Positions 26,217-35,606 of a stretch of 64,000 bases of DNA are shown one piece after another. Source of the DNA: Chloroflexota bacterium (lineage in GTDB: Bacteria; Chloroflexota; UBA6077; JACCZL01); contig JADLFM010000008.1 in NCBI GenBank assembly GCA_020845495.1, positions 33,652 to 97,651 of the forward strand. Direction: 5' to 3'. Below the pieces are notes generated by a model, which saw only the letters and a list, made by a program, of their open reading frames with translations, had not been told where the DNA came from and made no database searches. The first letter of the stretch is position 1. Each line of letters begins with the position of its first letter. The position numbers and the translations under genes were made by a program.

Positions 26217-27308
26217 ATGGGCAGCAAGCTGGCATTCATGGGCGCAGGCGGCGTGGGCAGCTACGTCGGCGGCCACCTGGCGCGCGCCGGCGAGGACGTC
26301 ACCCTCATCGACCCGTGGCCCGAGCACATCGACGCCATCGAGCATGACGGGCTGCACCTCGAAGGCACCCAGGGCGACTATCTCGTCCACCCGAAGGCGT
26401 TCCACCTGCACGAAGTCCAGCGCCTCGCCAGCGACCCGGTCGACATTGCCTTCGTCTGCACCAAGTCGTACGACACTGTCTGGGCAACGACACTCATCAG
26501 TCAGTACCTCGCGCCCAGCGGCTTCATCGTGTCGCTCCAGAACAGCATCAACGAGGAGCGCATCGCCAGTGTTGTCGGCTGGGGCCGGGTGGTCGGCTGC
26601 ATCGCCAGCAGCATCAGCGTCAACGCCTATGCACCGGGTCACGTCACTCGCACGGTCCAGCCGGGTGGCCCTGGCTATACCGTCTTTCGCGTCGGCGAGG
26701 TGCACGGCCGGATTACCCCGCGTGTGGAGGGGCTCGTGCGGCTGCTCGCGGCCATCGACAGCGCGAAGGCGACGCCGAACCTCTGGGGCGAGCGCTGGAC
26801 GAAGCTGGTGGTCAACGCGATGGGCAACGGCGTGTCGGCCATCAGCGGGCTGGGCGGCAAGGACATGACGCTCGATCCGGAGATTCGCCGGCTGTCGATC
26901 CAGCTTGCCGGCGAGGCCATCGCGGTCGGGCAGGCACTCGGCTTCTCCTTGGAGTCGATCCGTGGGGTCGCGCCGGAGGTGATGCGCGCGGCGGCCCAGG
27001 GGGACCGGGATGCCTACGTGCGGGTCGAGGCGAAGATGCTCGCGGGACTGGCTCGCATGACCGACGAAGGCCGCCCCTCGACCGGCCAGGACATCGTCAA
27101 GGGCAGGCGCACCGAGATCGACTTCATCAACGGGCTGGTCGCTGACAAAGGTGACGAGGCTGGCGCCCCGGCCCCTACCCACCGCGCGCTCGTCCAGGTG
27201 GTCAAGGACGTCGAGCGGAAGACCGTCGAGCCGTCGCCGTCTCTGGTGCAGCGAGTCTGGGAACTGGCCGGCATACAGCCGCTCGCAGTGGCACAGCCGG
27301 CTCGGTGA
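26217..27308 (+). CDS. Ketopantoate-reductase-like (PanE/ApbA) dehydrogenase
   Basis: A 363-residue NADPH-binding protein. The N-terminal Rossmann fold has GAGGVGSYVGGHLARAG (residues 8-24), followed by DIAFVCTKSYDT and SLQNSINEERIASVVG, all of the PanE family. The C-terminal helical domain has the catalytic-type Lys in WTKLVVNAMGN and Asn/Ser in the motif RRTEIDFINGLV. It is longer than E. coli PanE (about 300 residues), so a 2-oxoacid other than ketopantoate is possible. GAAGGGGGG precedes the ATG. It converges on the PAC2 gene. Confidence 0.85.
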   Translation: MGSKLAFMGAGGVGSYVGGHLARAGEDVTLIDPWPEHIDAIEHDGLHLEGTQGDYLVHPKAFHLHEVQRLASDPVDIAFVCTKSYDTVWATTLISQYLAPSGFIVSLQNSINEERIASVVGWGRVVGCIASSISVNAYAPGHVTRTVQPGGPGYTVFRVGEVHGRITPRVEGLVRLLAAIDSAKATPNLWGERWTKLVVNAMGNGVSAISGLGGKDMTLDPEIRRLSIQLAGEAIAVGQALGFSLESIRGVAPEVMRAAAQGDRDAYVRVEAKMLAGLARMTDEGRPSTGQDIVKGRRTEIDFINGLVADKGDEAGAPAPTHRALVQVVKDVERKTVEPSPSLVQRVWELAGIQPLAVAQPAR

Positions 27309-27371
27309 CACCTGTGCTGGTGGCCGCGCGCCGACAGTCTGCGCCGATCTACGGGCAAGGGGCGCTCGGAG

Positions 27372-28250
27372 CTACAGGCCGAGGTCCAGGTCGTTCAGGA
27401 AGCGCTCGATCTCAGGGGAGAGCGCCGGCGGGTTCTCTGCCTGGTCGGGGCCGTAGCGCGCGTCGTAGTTGGCTTCGAGACGTGCGATGAGCGCCCGGAC
27501 CTCGGCCTTCTGGCGTACCGCCGCCTCGATCTCCGCATACTGAAGCTGGCCGCGATGGGCGGTCAGCAGTCGAGCCGGTACGTCATAGTAGGCTGACAGC
27601 ATCTCGAGCATGCGAGCGGTGCCGGCGTGGTCCTCGTCAATCTGGGCGTAGTGGGGCAGGTGCGCCATCAGACTCATCGACTTGATGCCCAGCCGCGCCG
27701 CCTCGTCCGTCAGCAGATTCATGACGGTCGTCGGCCCTTCGTACTGGCTCTGGCGCTGGGTGTCCAGCGGTGACGTGACGCCCGGTCGGGACGGTACCCC
27801 GCCGGCATTGCCCGTCACGACGATCGGGCGGGTGTGGGGGACGGCGTCGTACATCGCGCCGATCCGGCAGTAGACGCTGACCTTGAAGTGCTCGAAGAGG
27901 GCGACGATCGAGTCGATGTAGTCCTCAGACATCGCGTGTGGCTCGAGCAGGTGCATGAACAGCAGGTCCGGGCCGTCCTCGGTGACGGCGTAGTTCACTA
28001 CGCTATTCGGGTAGGTCATCTCGCGCTGGCCGCCAACGAGCCGGACCGTCGGGCGGTAGCGGGTAAAGTCAAAGAAGACGCCGGGCCGCACCAACCGCCC
28101 GAGTTCCAGGGCGCCGAAGTGCCGCTCGAGTTGCTGAAGGGTGAGCGTCCCGACACTCCCCACATCGACCCAGGGGCGAATCATGGCGATCGCATGGGGC
28201 TCCCGTAGCTCGGGAACGGGCTCGACAATGTCAAACGCGCCTAGCTTCAT
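27372..28250 (-). CDS. PAC2 (proteasome-assembly chaperone) family protein
   Basis: A 292-residue protein. The N-terminal LREPHAIAMIRPWVDVGSVGTLTLQQLERHFGA and the later RIGAMYDAVPHTRPIVVTG and KSMSLMAHLPHYAQ are the marks of the bacterial/archaeal PAC2 group, which shares the nucleoside-phosphorylase-like fold of the eukaryotic assembly chaperones. Cytoplasmic. In Actinobacteria PAC2 genes occur with and without proteasome genes; no proteasome gene is visible here. Function unproven. Confidence 0.8.
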   Translation of the reverse strand: MKLGAFDIVEPVPELREPHAIAMIRPWVDVGSVGTLTLQQLERHFGALELGRLVRPGVFFDFTRYRPTVRLVGGQREMTYPNSVVNYAVTEDGPDLLFMHLLEPHAMSEDYIDSIVALFEHFKVSVYCRIGAMYDAVPHTRPIVVTGNAGGVPSRPGVTSPLDTQRQSQYEGPTTVMNLLTDEAARLGIKSMSLMAHLPHYAQIDEDHAGTARMLEMLSAYYDVPARLLTAHRGQLQYAEIEAAVRQKAEVRALIARLEANYDARYGPDQAENPPALSPEIERFLNDLDLGL

Positions 28251-28592
28251 CTCCGTACCCTGCCACGTTCCTGGCCTGCTTCGCCAGTATCCCGCTGCCT
28301 CGTCAATCTACGACGAGCCCCGACGTCGGTCCCTCGCCCCCGGCACGTCAGGTCAACCCCCCGGCACGTCAGGTCAACCCCCCGGCACGCGCGCCGCCGA
28401 GACCGCTGAGGCCGCGGGTCGGATGTTGGAACCACACGATACCTCTCGGCCATGATAGCTGGCTCGGGCAGGGCGCGTGCGCTCGGTCGGTCGACCGATG
28501 ATTGAGCGACCGGTCTCGGATACGAGTCGCCGTCGTTCAGGTCGAAGGCGGACGAGCGCCTCGATGCCCGAACGGCCGGTGTGGGGATGGTG
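28251..28592. other. Divergent intergenic region with 21-bp tandem repeat
   Basis: No gene seen. CGGCACGTCAGGTCAACCCCC begins at 28341 and 28362, with a partial third copy at 28383. The region separates the PAC2 and rhamnulokinase genes and should hold both promoters; the repeated GTCAGGTCAA could be an operator array. Confidence 0.55.
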
Positions 28593-30086
28593 ATGGGAAC
28601 GACAGCCGAGCGGTACCTGGCGCTTGATCTCGGTGCCGAGAGCGGTCGAGCCATCGTCGGCGCCTTCGACGGCGACCTGCTGGCCATAGAGGAAACGCAT
28701 CGCTTTCCTAACCGCCCGGTTCGCCTCACGAGCGGGCTGCATTGGGACGTGCTGTCCCTGCTCGCCGAGTGCCGCGACGGCATCGCGGCCGGCGAGCGAG
28801 ATGGTCCGCTCGCCAGCGTGGGCGTGGACGCCTGGGGCCTCGACTATGCGCTGCTCGACGAGCGCGGCGCGCTGCTCGGCAATCCGTACCACTACCGCGA
28901 CGCGCGCACCGATGGCATCCTCGACGTCGCCCTCCAGCGCGTCTCCCGAGCGACGATCTTCGAGGCCACCGGCGTCCAGATCATCCCGATCGACGCACTC
29001 TACCAACTGTTCGCCGCCCGTCTCGGCGGCGACCCGGCCCTCGACCTTGCGCGAACGTTCCTGACCATCCCGGACCTGATGGCGTACTGGCTCTCCGGCG
29101 AGCGCGCCTGCGAGATGACCAACGCGACCACCACTCAGTGCTACGACCCCCGGCGAGGCACCTGGGCCGAAACGATCCTCCGTCGGCTGGACCTCCCGAC
29201 CGAGATGTTCCCGCGCGTGGTCATGCCAGGGACGATTCTTGGGTCGCTGCTCGATCCGTCAGCAGGTCAGCCCCGTGCCGCTGGTCCGCGCGTGGTCGCG
29301 CCGGCCTCCCACGATACGGCCTCGGCAGTCGCCGGGACGCCGCTGGCCGGTCCCCACGCCGCCTTCATCAGTGCCGGCACCTGGGCGCTAGTGGGCGTGG
29401 AGGTGGGTGCACCGGTCATCACCGACGCGGCGCTGGCCCTGAACGTCGCCAACGAGGGCGGCGTCGGCGGCCGATTTTGCCTGCTCCGCAACGTCACTGG
29501 TCTCTGGCTCGTCCAGGGCATTCGCAGGAGCCTGGGCGCCGGCGGATCGGCGCCGTCGTACGCCGAACTGACGGAGTGGGCCTCAGCCGCACCCGCCTTC
29601 GCGGCCCTTCTCGATCCGGACGCGCCGGACTTCGTGCGGCCGGCCGACATGGCGGCCGCTATCGCCGCTTACTGCCGCCGGACCGGCCAGCCTCCGCCTG
29701 AGGACGCCGGCGCCCAGGTCCGAGCAGCGCTCGAGGGCCTCGCGCTGGGCTGCCGTCGGGTGGTCGAGGGCCTGGAGCAGGTCGCGGGGCGTGCCATTCA
29801 CACGTTGCACGTGGTCGGCGGCGGCGCTCGCAACGGCCTGCTCTGCCAGATCGTTGCGGATGTGACCGGCCGCCCGGTGCTGGCTGGTCCCGTCGAAGCT
29901 ACGGCGATCGGCAACCTCCTCGTCCAGATGATGGCGGCCGGCCGCTTCCGCTCGATCGACGAGGGCCGAGCGGTCGTCACCCGCTCCTTCCCCCTCACGA
30001 CCTACGATCCTCGGCCCATGCCAGCCACCGACGCCGCCTACGCGCGGTTCCTATCCCTGGCGGAGGAACGCGGTACCCTCGGTTGA
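28593..30086 (+). CDS. rhaB: Rhamnulokinase-like FGGY carbohydrate kinase
   Basis: A 497-residue kinase. The N-terminal ATPase-fold motif YLALDLGAESGRAIVG, then RPVRLTSGLHWDV, SVGVDAWGLDYALLDERG and GNPYHYRDARTDG, are specific to L-rhamnulose kinases within FGGY. The C-terminal IHTLHVVGGGARNGLLCQIVADVTGRPV is the FGGY ATP/sugar signature. It would phosphorylate L-rhamnulose at C1. Candidate starts are 28581 (GTG), 28587 and 28593 (ATG); 28593 fits homologues best. Other rha genes (isomerase, aldolase) were not seen in the window, so the true substrate may be another deoxy-ketose. Confidence 0.85.
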   Translation: MGTTAERYLALDLGAESGRAIVGAFDGDLLAIEETHRFPNRPVRLTSGLHWDVLSLLAECRDGIAAGERDGPLASVGVDAWGLDYALLDERGALLGNPYHYRDARTDGILDVALQRVSRATIFEATGVQIIPIDALYQLFAARLGGDPALDLARTFLTIPDLMAYWLSGERACEMTNATTTQCYDPRRGTWAETILRRLDLPTEMFPRVVMPGTILGSLLDPSAGQPRAAGPRVVAPASHDTASAVAGTPLAGPHAAFISAGTWALVGVEVGAPVITDAALALNVANEGGVGGRFCLLRNVTGLWLVQGIRRSLGAGGSAPSYAELTEWASAAPAFAALLDPDAPDFVRPADMAAAIAAYCRRTGQPPPEDAGAQVRAALEGLALGCRRVVEGLEQVAGRAIHTLHVVGGGARNGLLCQIVADVTGRPVLAGPVEATAIGNLLVQMMAAGRFRSIDEGRAVVTRSFPLTTYDPRPMPATDAAYARFLSLAEERGTLG

Positions 30087-30210
30087 TGCGGACGTGCGTC
30101 TCCGGCGACGGGGAGAAGCGCCGGCACCAGTCGTGCGTCGCGGCCCACAGTGTGCGGTCTACAGTGGGTCTACAGTGAAGGTGTGACGCGTAGACGAGGG
30201 AGGCATGACC

Positions 30211-31233
30211 ATGGAGCTTGGCATCGTTGGTCTGGGGCGGATGGGCGCGAATATTACCCGCCGCCTGATGAGCGCGGGTCACCGTTGCGTCGTCTACGAC
30301 GTCAATCAAGCGGCCGTACACAGTCTCGTCGGCGAGGGCGCCGTTGGCGCATCCTCACCCAAAGATCTGGTGGAAAAGCTCAGCCCGCCCCGGCCGATCT
30401 GGATGATGCTGCCGGCCGCCATCGTGGACGCGACCATTGAGACGCTCGGGCCGTTGCTGGCCGCCGACGATGTCCTGATCGACGGCGGCAACTCGCTCTA
30501 CCACGAGGACATCCGCCGCGCTGCGTCCCTGAAGCCGCGCGGTATCCATTATCTCGACATCGGTACGAGCGGGGGAGTCTGGGGGCTGGAGCGGGGTTAC
30601 TGCCTGATGATCGGCGGTGAGCCCGAGGTGGTGCACCGGCTCGGCCCAATCTTTGCCGCGCTCGCGCCCGGCGCCGACGCGGCTCCACGTACGCCCGGTC
30701 GGGCGAAGGACAGTACCGCCGAGCACGGCTACCTCCACTGTGGCCCGACCGGCGCCGGCCACTTCGTCAAGATGGTGCATAACGGCATCGAGTACGGCTT
30801 GATGCAGGCGTTCGCCGAGGGGTTCAATATCCTCCGCAACGCGAACGTCGGCAGCCGCGCCCGCACCGCTGACGCCGAGACGACTCCGCTCAGCGATCCG
30901 CGCTACTTTCAGTACGATCTCGATCTCGGGGAGATCGCCGAGGTCTGGCGGCGCGGCAGCGTCGTGGTCTCCTGGCTGCTCGACCTGATCGCCCGTGCCC
31001 TCGCCGAAGACTCGGGCCTGAGCGACTTCACCGGCCGGGTCTCAGATTCCGGCGAGGGCCGCTGGACGCTGGACGCCGCTATCGAGGAGTCAGTGCCGGC
31101 GCCGGTCCTGAGCGCAGCGCTGTTCGCCCGCTTTAGCTCGCGCGGCGAGTCGGAGTTCGCGGACCGGCTGCTGTCGGCCATGCGCTACGAGTTCGGCGGC
31201 CACGTCGAGAAGGCGGCGCCGCCCGGGTCGTAG
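30211..31233 (+). CDS. gnd: 6-phosphogluconate dehydrogenase (decarboxylating), short type
   Basis: A 340-residue enzyme of the short (YqeC-like) 6PGDH group, shorter than the 470-residue E. coli enzyme. Rossmann motif [17 protein letters not shown] at the start, then the NADP/NAD-side VYDVNQAAV (acidic residue suggests NAD use), the substrate-binding IDIGTSGG, and the catalytic [20 protein letters not shown]. It oxidises 6-phosphogluconate to ribulose 5-phosphate and CO2. Of two nearby ATGs (30205, 30211), the second has GGGAGG at proper distance. A terminator-like hairpin follows. Confidence 0.88.
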   Translation: MELGIVGLGRMGANITRRLMSAGHRCVVYDVNQAAVHSLVGEGAVGASSPKDLVEKLSPPRPIWMMLPAAIVDATIETLGPLLAADDVLIDGGNSLYHEDIRRAASLKPRGIHYLDIGTSGGVWGLERGYCLMIGGEPEVVHRLGPIFAALAPGADAAPRTPGRAKDSTAEHGYLHCGPTGAGHFVKMVHNGIEYGLMQAFAEGFNILRNANVGSRARTADAETTPLSDPRYFQYDLDLGEIAEVWRRGSVVVSWLLDLIARALAEDSGLSDFTGRVSDSGEGRWTLDAAIEESVPAPVLSAALFARFSSRGESEFADRLLSAMRYEFGGHVEKAAPPGS

Positions 31234-31254
31234 CTCCCCTCGCTGGCCGCCCAG

Positions 31255-31284
31255 GCGCCACCGCACACCGGCAACCGGTGGCGC
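31255..31284 (+). terminator. Terminator-like hairpin after gnd
   Basis: GCGCCACCG (31255-31263) pairs with CGGTGGCGC (31276-31284) over a 12-base loop, 21 bases after the gnd stop. Confidence 0.5.
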
Positions 31285-31413
31285 ATCTGGGCCGGCATGT
31301 CCTCACGCCACGCGCACACGGCGCCCTCCTCGTCGCCTCTACCAGCGAGCGACGCAGACCGTGCAGGCGTGGGCTGAAACATCAGGATGGATGCTCGCAC
31401 CTGGAGGCACGTC

Positions 31414-32418
31414 ATGGAGTATCGGTCGCTCGGCCGGACCGGCTTGGTGGTCTCGCCAATCTGCTTCGGCACGATGAACCTCGGCGGCGTCACGCCGAAG
31501 GACGAGTCGATCCGGATGATCGACGAGGCACTGGACGCCGGCATCAACTTCCTGGACACCGCCAACGTCTATAGCCAGGGTGAAAGCGAGCGCGTCGTCG
31601 GCGAGGCGCTCGCGAGGAACGGCAAACGCCGGCAGGTCGTGCTGGCGACGAAATACTACAACGCGATGAGCTCCGGCCCGAACGAGCGCGGGGTGAGTCG
31701 GGGCCACATCATGCAGGCCGTCGAGGACTCCTTACGACGGCTCCAGACCGACTACATCGATCTCTATCAGCAGCATCGGCCATCCTTCACCGTGCCCCAG
31801 GACGAGACGTTGCGGGCACTCGACGATCTGGTACATCAAGGCAAGGTCCGGTACATCGGCACGTCCACGTTCCCGGCCTGGAAGATCATGGAGGGGCTGG
31901 CGATCGGCGAGCGTCTCGGCCTTACTCGCTACGTCTCGGAGCAGCCGCCGTACAACCTGCTGGACCGGCGCATCGAGAATGAGTTGGTGCCGTTGGCGCT
32001 CGCGCACGGTCTCGGCATCATCCCCTGGTCGCCGATTGCCGGCGGCGTGCTGGCCGGTCGCTACCGGGTAGGTGAGCCGCCGCCGGCGGGCTCCCGGGCG
32101 GCTCGCCAGGGTCGGGGGCAGATGGCGCCGCGTTACGCCGATGCCGGCCGCGAGATCGGGCAGCGGATGGTCGGGCTAGCGCGCGAACGGGCAATGTCGG
32201 CCGGCCAGTTAGCGCTGCTCTGGGTGAAGGATCAGCCAGGCATCACCGCGCCGATTTCCGGCCCACGCACCCCGGAGCACCTCCGCGAGGCCATCGCGGT
32301 CGCCGACATGTCGCTCTCCGAGGCCGACCGTGCGGTGTTCGACGCGCTGGTACCACCCGGTACGGCCGTCGCCAACTTCTTCAACACGAGCGGCTGGATG
32401 AAGCAGGCCGTCGGATAG
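31414..32418 (+). CDS. Aldo/keto reductase
   Basis: A 334-residue NADPH-dependent oxidoreductase of the AKR superfamily. The catalytic tetrad is visible: D (FLDTANVYSQG), Y (same motif), K (VVLATKYYN) and H (DLYQQHRPS, where the usual His is preceded by QQ). The C-terminal ISGPRTPEHLREAIA is the cofactor-binding signature. GGAGGCACGTC precedes the ATG at 31414. It reduces an aldehyde or ketone, or oxidises a sugar; it lies with the sugar-metabolism genes but its substrate is unknown. Confidence 0.9.
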   Translation: MEYRSLGRTGLVVSPICFGTMNLGGVTPKDESIRMIDEALDAGINFLDTANVYSQGESERVVGEALARNGKRRQVVLATKYYNAMSSGPNERGVSRGHIMQAVEDSLRRLQTDYIDLYQQHRPSFTVPQDETLRALDDLVHQGKVRYIGTSTFPAWKIMEGLAIGERLGLTRYVSEQPPYNLLDRRIENELVPLALAHGLGIIPWSPIAGGVLAGRYRVGEPPPAGSRAARQGRGQMAPRYADAGREIGQRMVGLARERAMSAGQLALLWVKDQPGITAPISGPRTPEHLREAIAVADMSLSEADRAVFDALVPPGTAVANFFNTSGWMKQAVG

Positions 32419-32457
32419 GGAGGCGGCTCGCTGGCTGGCACAGACTTTGACACATCG

Positions 32458-32520
32458 GCACTCTGGCTCGACACCCTGTCCTGGCACTCCGGCTCGACAC
32501 TCAGCACTCTGGCTTGACGC
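32458..32520. repeat. 17-bp direct repeat, three imperfect copies
   Basis: GCACTCTGGCTCGACAC at 32458-32474, with one- and two-base variants at 32484-32500 and 32504-32520, between the aldo/keto reductase and CBS genes. The third copy contains TTGACG. Confidence 0.7.
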
Positions 32521-32605
32521 TCTGGCCCGCGCCAGCCATCATGCCTGTCAGAGCACAGCGCGTGTCGCCGCCGGTCACGAACTTTTGTCCTGACGAGGCC
32601 ACTCG

Positions 32606-33280
32606 ATGAATCGCCTGAGCATCGCCGCCGCCAACGAGCGCATCCCTGCCCTCGGCCTGCCGGAGCTGCCGGCTGGCGAAAGCCACGACGCCCTCTCCCT
32701 CGTCGTTCGCGGCGGCGAGGTCATTGCGATCGTGCCGAAGGGCACCACCGATGCCCACATTCAGACCCAGGCCGTCGTGGTGCGCGGCAGCCTGCGCCTC
32801 GAAGACGAGCGCGTGCTCACCTTCCAGGTGACCGTCGGGCCAGAACAGACCCGATTCGAAGACCTATCGCCGCAACTGCACCGGGCGGTGCACGCGGCGA
32901 CCGGCGCGGGCACCGGCGCGTCGCTCCACGCTCGAGACTTCATGTCTCGAGAGGTCGTCACGATCAGCGCCGATGCGCTGGTCGAGGATGCCGCGAAACT
33001 GCTCGCCTACCATAACATTTCGGGCATGCCGGTCGAGGATCCGGACGGCAAGGTTGCCGGTATCGTCAGCGAGATCGACGTTATCGGCCACATCGGCATG
33101 ACCGTCGACGAGGTGATGTCGCGGGACGTGATCAGCGTCGGGGAGGATGCCTCGGTCGCAGAGATTGCCGCACTCATGTCCGGGCGTCGCATTCGGCGGG
33201 TACCCGTCATGCGGGACGGCGCCGTCATCGGGATGGTGAGCCGCGCCGACATCGTGCGGGCGCTGGCCAGCCTGGCCTGA
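32606..33280 (+). CDS. CBS-pair protein with unidentified N-terminal domain
   Basis: A 224-residue cytoplasmic protein. Residues about 110-224 form a tandem CBS (Bateman) module: DFMSREVVTISADALVEDAAKLLAYHNISGMPVEDPDGKVAGIVSEIDVI, then VDEVMSRDVISVGEDASVAEIAALM with RRVPVMRDGAVIGMVSRADIVRAL. Such modules bind adenine nucleotides. Residues 1-100 form a small beta-rich domain of the pattern ALSLVVRGGEVIAIVPKGTTDAHIQTQ that I do not recognise. The gene stands alone, converging on the YhfC-like gene. Confidence 0.85.
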   Translation: MNRLSIAAANERIPALGLPELPAGESHDALSLVVRGGEVIAIVPKGTTDAHIQTQAVVVRGSLRLEDERVLTFQVTVGPEQTRFEDLSPQLHRAVHAATGAGTGASLHARDFMSREVVTISADALVEDAAKLLAYHNISGMPVEDPDGKVAGIVSEIDVIGHIGMTVDEVMSRDVISVGEDASVAEIAALMSGRRIRRVPVMRDGAVIGMVSRADIVRALASLA

Positions 33281-33422
33281 GCCTGGCCCGAGAGTACCCC
33301 GGACCCTCCTCGCTCGCTCGTAGGCGGACCGGCGCGAGCGCCGTTAGGATCGCCCTGATGGCCCCTTTCCTCCCCTCGCGCATGGGTGGATGCCCTCACC
33401 CGCCGACGCCGGAGGCGAAATG

Positions 33423-34247
33423 TCAGCGTGGCCCAGCCTCGGCGACGAGCGGTTCGGGCGACCGGTCGCGCAGGGTGAGGATGGTCCAGAAGGCGATTGA
33501 CGCGATGACTGTGAGCGCCGCCTCGGTGCTCATGGTGGCGGTGACGGTACCTGGCCCCAGCACTTGAACCATCCCGGCGGCCACCAGATTGACGGCCGTA
33601 TGGGCGGCGATGGCCAGCCACAGCCAGACCAGGCTGCCGCGCCGAAATACCTGAAGGACGACGACCGACAGGGCGACGTGTACGGCGATCGTGCAAAGCC
33701 GCTCCCAGGCGCCGAACAGCGGGTACCATTCAGGCTGCGCCGCGACCTGGGCGAGTTGCTGAAGCACCTGTTCCCGGCGCCCGGGTGGCAGCGCTTGAAG
33801 GGCGGTAGGGGAGAGCGCCAGTAGCCCGGCCAGGCTGACGACGCTCAGGCCGGCGACGAGCAGCATCGACTCCAGGCCGGCGTGGCCGAGGCCGTACATG
33901 ACGCCCTTGGCCCAGGTCTTCTTCTCGCCGCCCATTAAGAAGCGGTAGCCAACCCAGCGGCCGACTTCCTCGAAGAGGCCGGCCGTCAGCGACGCCACGA
34001 AGATCCAGACCCAGAGCAGCGGGCGCGATTCCGTCAGCGACACGGCGATGGCGCCCTGGACGAGTTGAATGACCGGCACCCGGGTCGCGATCTGGAACAG
34101 AAAGAAGATGAGCATGCCGTAGGCGAAGTAGCGCCAGCTCACGCCGAGCCGGCGCTGCACCACGACGGCGATCGCCAGCGGCATCACGATCTGCAACGCG
34201 ATCGTCACGACGCTCGCTGCAATCCAGCCCTGGCTGAGTGTTGGCAT
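33423..34247 (-). CDS. YhfC-like intramembrane metalloprotease-family protein
   Basis: A 274-residue membrane protein with about seven to eight hydrophobic segments. The motif LFEEVGRWVGYRFLM (residues about 92-106) and YGLGHAGLESML are the EExxR and HxxxE signatures of the YhfC group, related to CPBP/CAAX intramembrane proteases. A third His is in AIAAHTAVNLV. Possible roles are processing of membrane peptides; no substrate is suggested by the neighbours. Confidence 0.8.
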   Translation of the reverse strand: MPTLSQGWIAASVVTIALQIVMPLAIAVVVQRRLGVSWRYFAYGMLIFFLFQIATRVPVIQLVQGAIAVSLTESRPLLWVWIFVASLTAGLFEEVGRWVGYRFLMGGEKKTWAKGVMYGLGHAGLESMLLVAGLSVVSLAGLLALSPTALQALPPGRREQVLQQLAQVAAQPEWYPLFGAWERLCTIAVHVALSVVVLQVFRRGSLVWLWLAIAAHTAVNLVAAGMVQVLGPGTVTATMSTEAALTVIASIAFWTILTLRDRSPEPLVAEAGPR

Positions 34248-34368
34248 GGAAGAGTGGCGAGGGCGGCGCGCTCTCAGCCGTCAGGTCTCAGTCCTCGGGC
34301 GATGGCGGGCAGGCGGACCATCGCTCCCGACCACTGATACCTGATTGTTGAAAGCTCGCCGCTCGCTC

Positions 34369-35457
34369 CTACTGGAGCTTGCCTCGGCCGAGGATCGGCC
34401 AGGCGGACTCGACGATGCCAGCCCGAATGCCGTACAGCATGTCGTGGAGGACGACTGTGCTGTCGGTATACCCCACGTACCACTCGATGCGGTCGCCGAC
34501 GCGCGTCGTGGTGTCCGGCGCCTCCAGTTCGATGGTGCCGTGCTCGGCGGAGAACTTGGCCGCCTTCACGCCATCGACGTTCTTTGGGCGGGGGAGCATA
34601 TGGCCGGTGCTCAGCGACTTGAAGCCGGCGTCGGTGACGATCCGGGTCGGGTTGGGGCGGCTGATGACGGTCGCGACCACGGTCATCGCCATCGGATGGT
34701 CGATGTTGAAGTTGTCACGGTAGACCAGATCGCCGTAGACGCCGCCACCGGCCTCGATCTCGGTGATGCCGTGCTGCTGTGCCGAGTAGGGATAGGTGCC
34801 GGTGCCGCCGCAGGAGATGATCTCGACCGGGATGCCGGCTGCCCGGATCTGGTTGGCGGAGCCGACCAGTTGAGCCACCGCGTCTTCGACCATCTTCAGC
34901 TTCGTGTCGGCCGGCGTGATTCGCAGGGCATGGCCCTCCCAGGCCATCAGTCCGGTGAAGCTCAGCCCCTCGCGGCGAGCGATCTCGCGGGCCAGAGCCA
35001 CCGCCGGCTCGCCCGGTTGGACGCCGACGCGTTGTAGTCCGATGTCCACCTCGATGGCGGTGCGGATCGTGACGCCGTACTCCCGCGCGGCGGCGTCCAG
35101 CATGTCGACGTGATCGACGCAGTCGACGACCGCGATCGGCCTTGCCTCGCGCGACAGGCAGGCGAGACGGGCGCACTTGCGCGCTCCGACGACCGGCCCG
35201 GTGATCAGGATGTCTTTGATACCGGAGGCGACCATCACCTCGGCTTCGCTCAGCTTCGCGCAGGTGATCCCGTGCGCGCCGGCCTCGAGCAGTTTGTAGG
35301 CGATGGCCGGGATCTTGATCGCCTTGGTATGAGGGCGCCAGGCGACGCCATTCTCCTTGAACGTGCCGGCCATCCGCCGGATGTTCCCCTCGAGGATGTC
35401 CAGGTCGACCAGGAGAGCCGGCGTGTCAAGATCGGATACAGGTCCGCCAACGCTCAT
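34369..35457 (-). CDS. D-threonine aldolase / D-3-hydroxyaspartate dehydratase-like PLP enzyme
   Basis: A 362-residue fold-type III PLP enzyme (alanine-racemase-like barrel plus C-terminal beta domain). PLP lysine K45 in WRPHTKAIKIP. The C-terminal metal-binding motif appears as DSTVVLHDMLYGIR, with the His-Asp pair typical of D-threonine aldolases. TAIEVDIGLQRVGV and IISCGGTGTYPY are also family marks. It would cleave D-threonine-type 3-hydroxy-amino acids to glycine and an aldehyde, or dehydrate them. GGAGGCGGAG precedes the ATG at 35457. A small hairpin separates it from the secreted-protein gene upstream on the same strand. Confidence 0.87.
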   Translation of the reverse strand: MSVGGPVSDLDTPALLVDLDILEGNIRRMAGTFKENGVAWRPHTKAIKIPAIAYKLLEAGAHGITCAKLSEAEVMVASGIKDILITGPVVGARKCARLACLSREARPIAVVDCVDHVDMLDAAAREYGVTIRTAIEVDIGLQRVGVQPGEPAVALAREIARREGLSFTGLMAWEGHALRITPADTKLKMVEDAVAQLVGSANQIRAAGIPVEIISCGGTGTYPYSAQQHGITEIEAGGGVYGDLVYRDNFNIDHPMAMTVVATVISRPNPTRIVTDAGFKSLSTGHMLPRPKNVDGVKAAKFSAEHGTIELEAPDTTTRVGDRIEWYVGYTDSTVVLHDMLYGIRAGIVESAWPILGRGKLQ

Positions 35458-35569
35458 CTCCGCCTCCAGCAGCGTCGCCCGCCGGCGCTCTCGCCCGGTC
35501 GGGCGCAGGCCCGCGCGTGAATCGGTCCACGCGGGCATTGCCCAAGGGTACCCCCTCTGAGAGAGTCAA

Positions 35570-35585
35570 GCCAGCTATCGCTGGC
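35570..35585 (-). terminator. Small hairpin
   Basis: GCCAGC and GCTGGC pair around a 4-base loop. On the minus strand it follows the stop of the secreted alpha/alpha-toroid protein, and TTGACTCTCTC comes directly after it. Confidence 0.45.
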
Positions 35586-35606
35586 AGGCACCCGAGAGGG
35601 CGCTCG

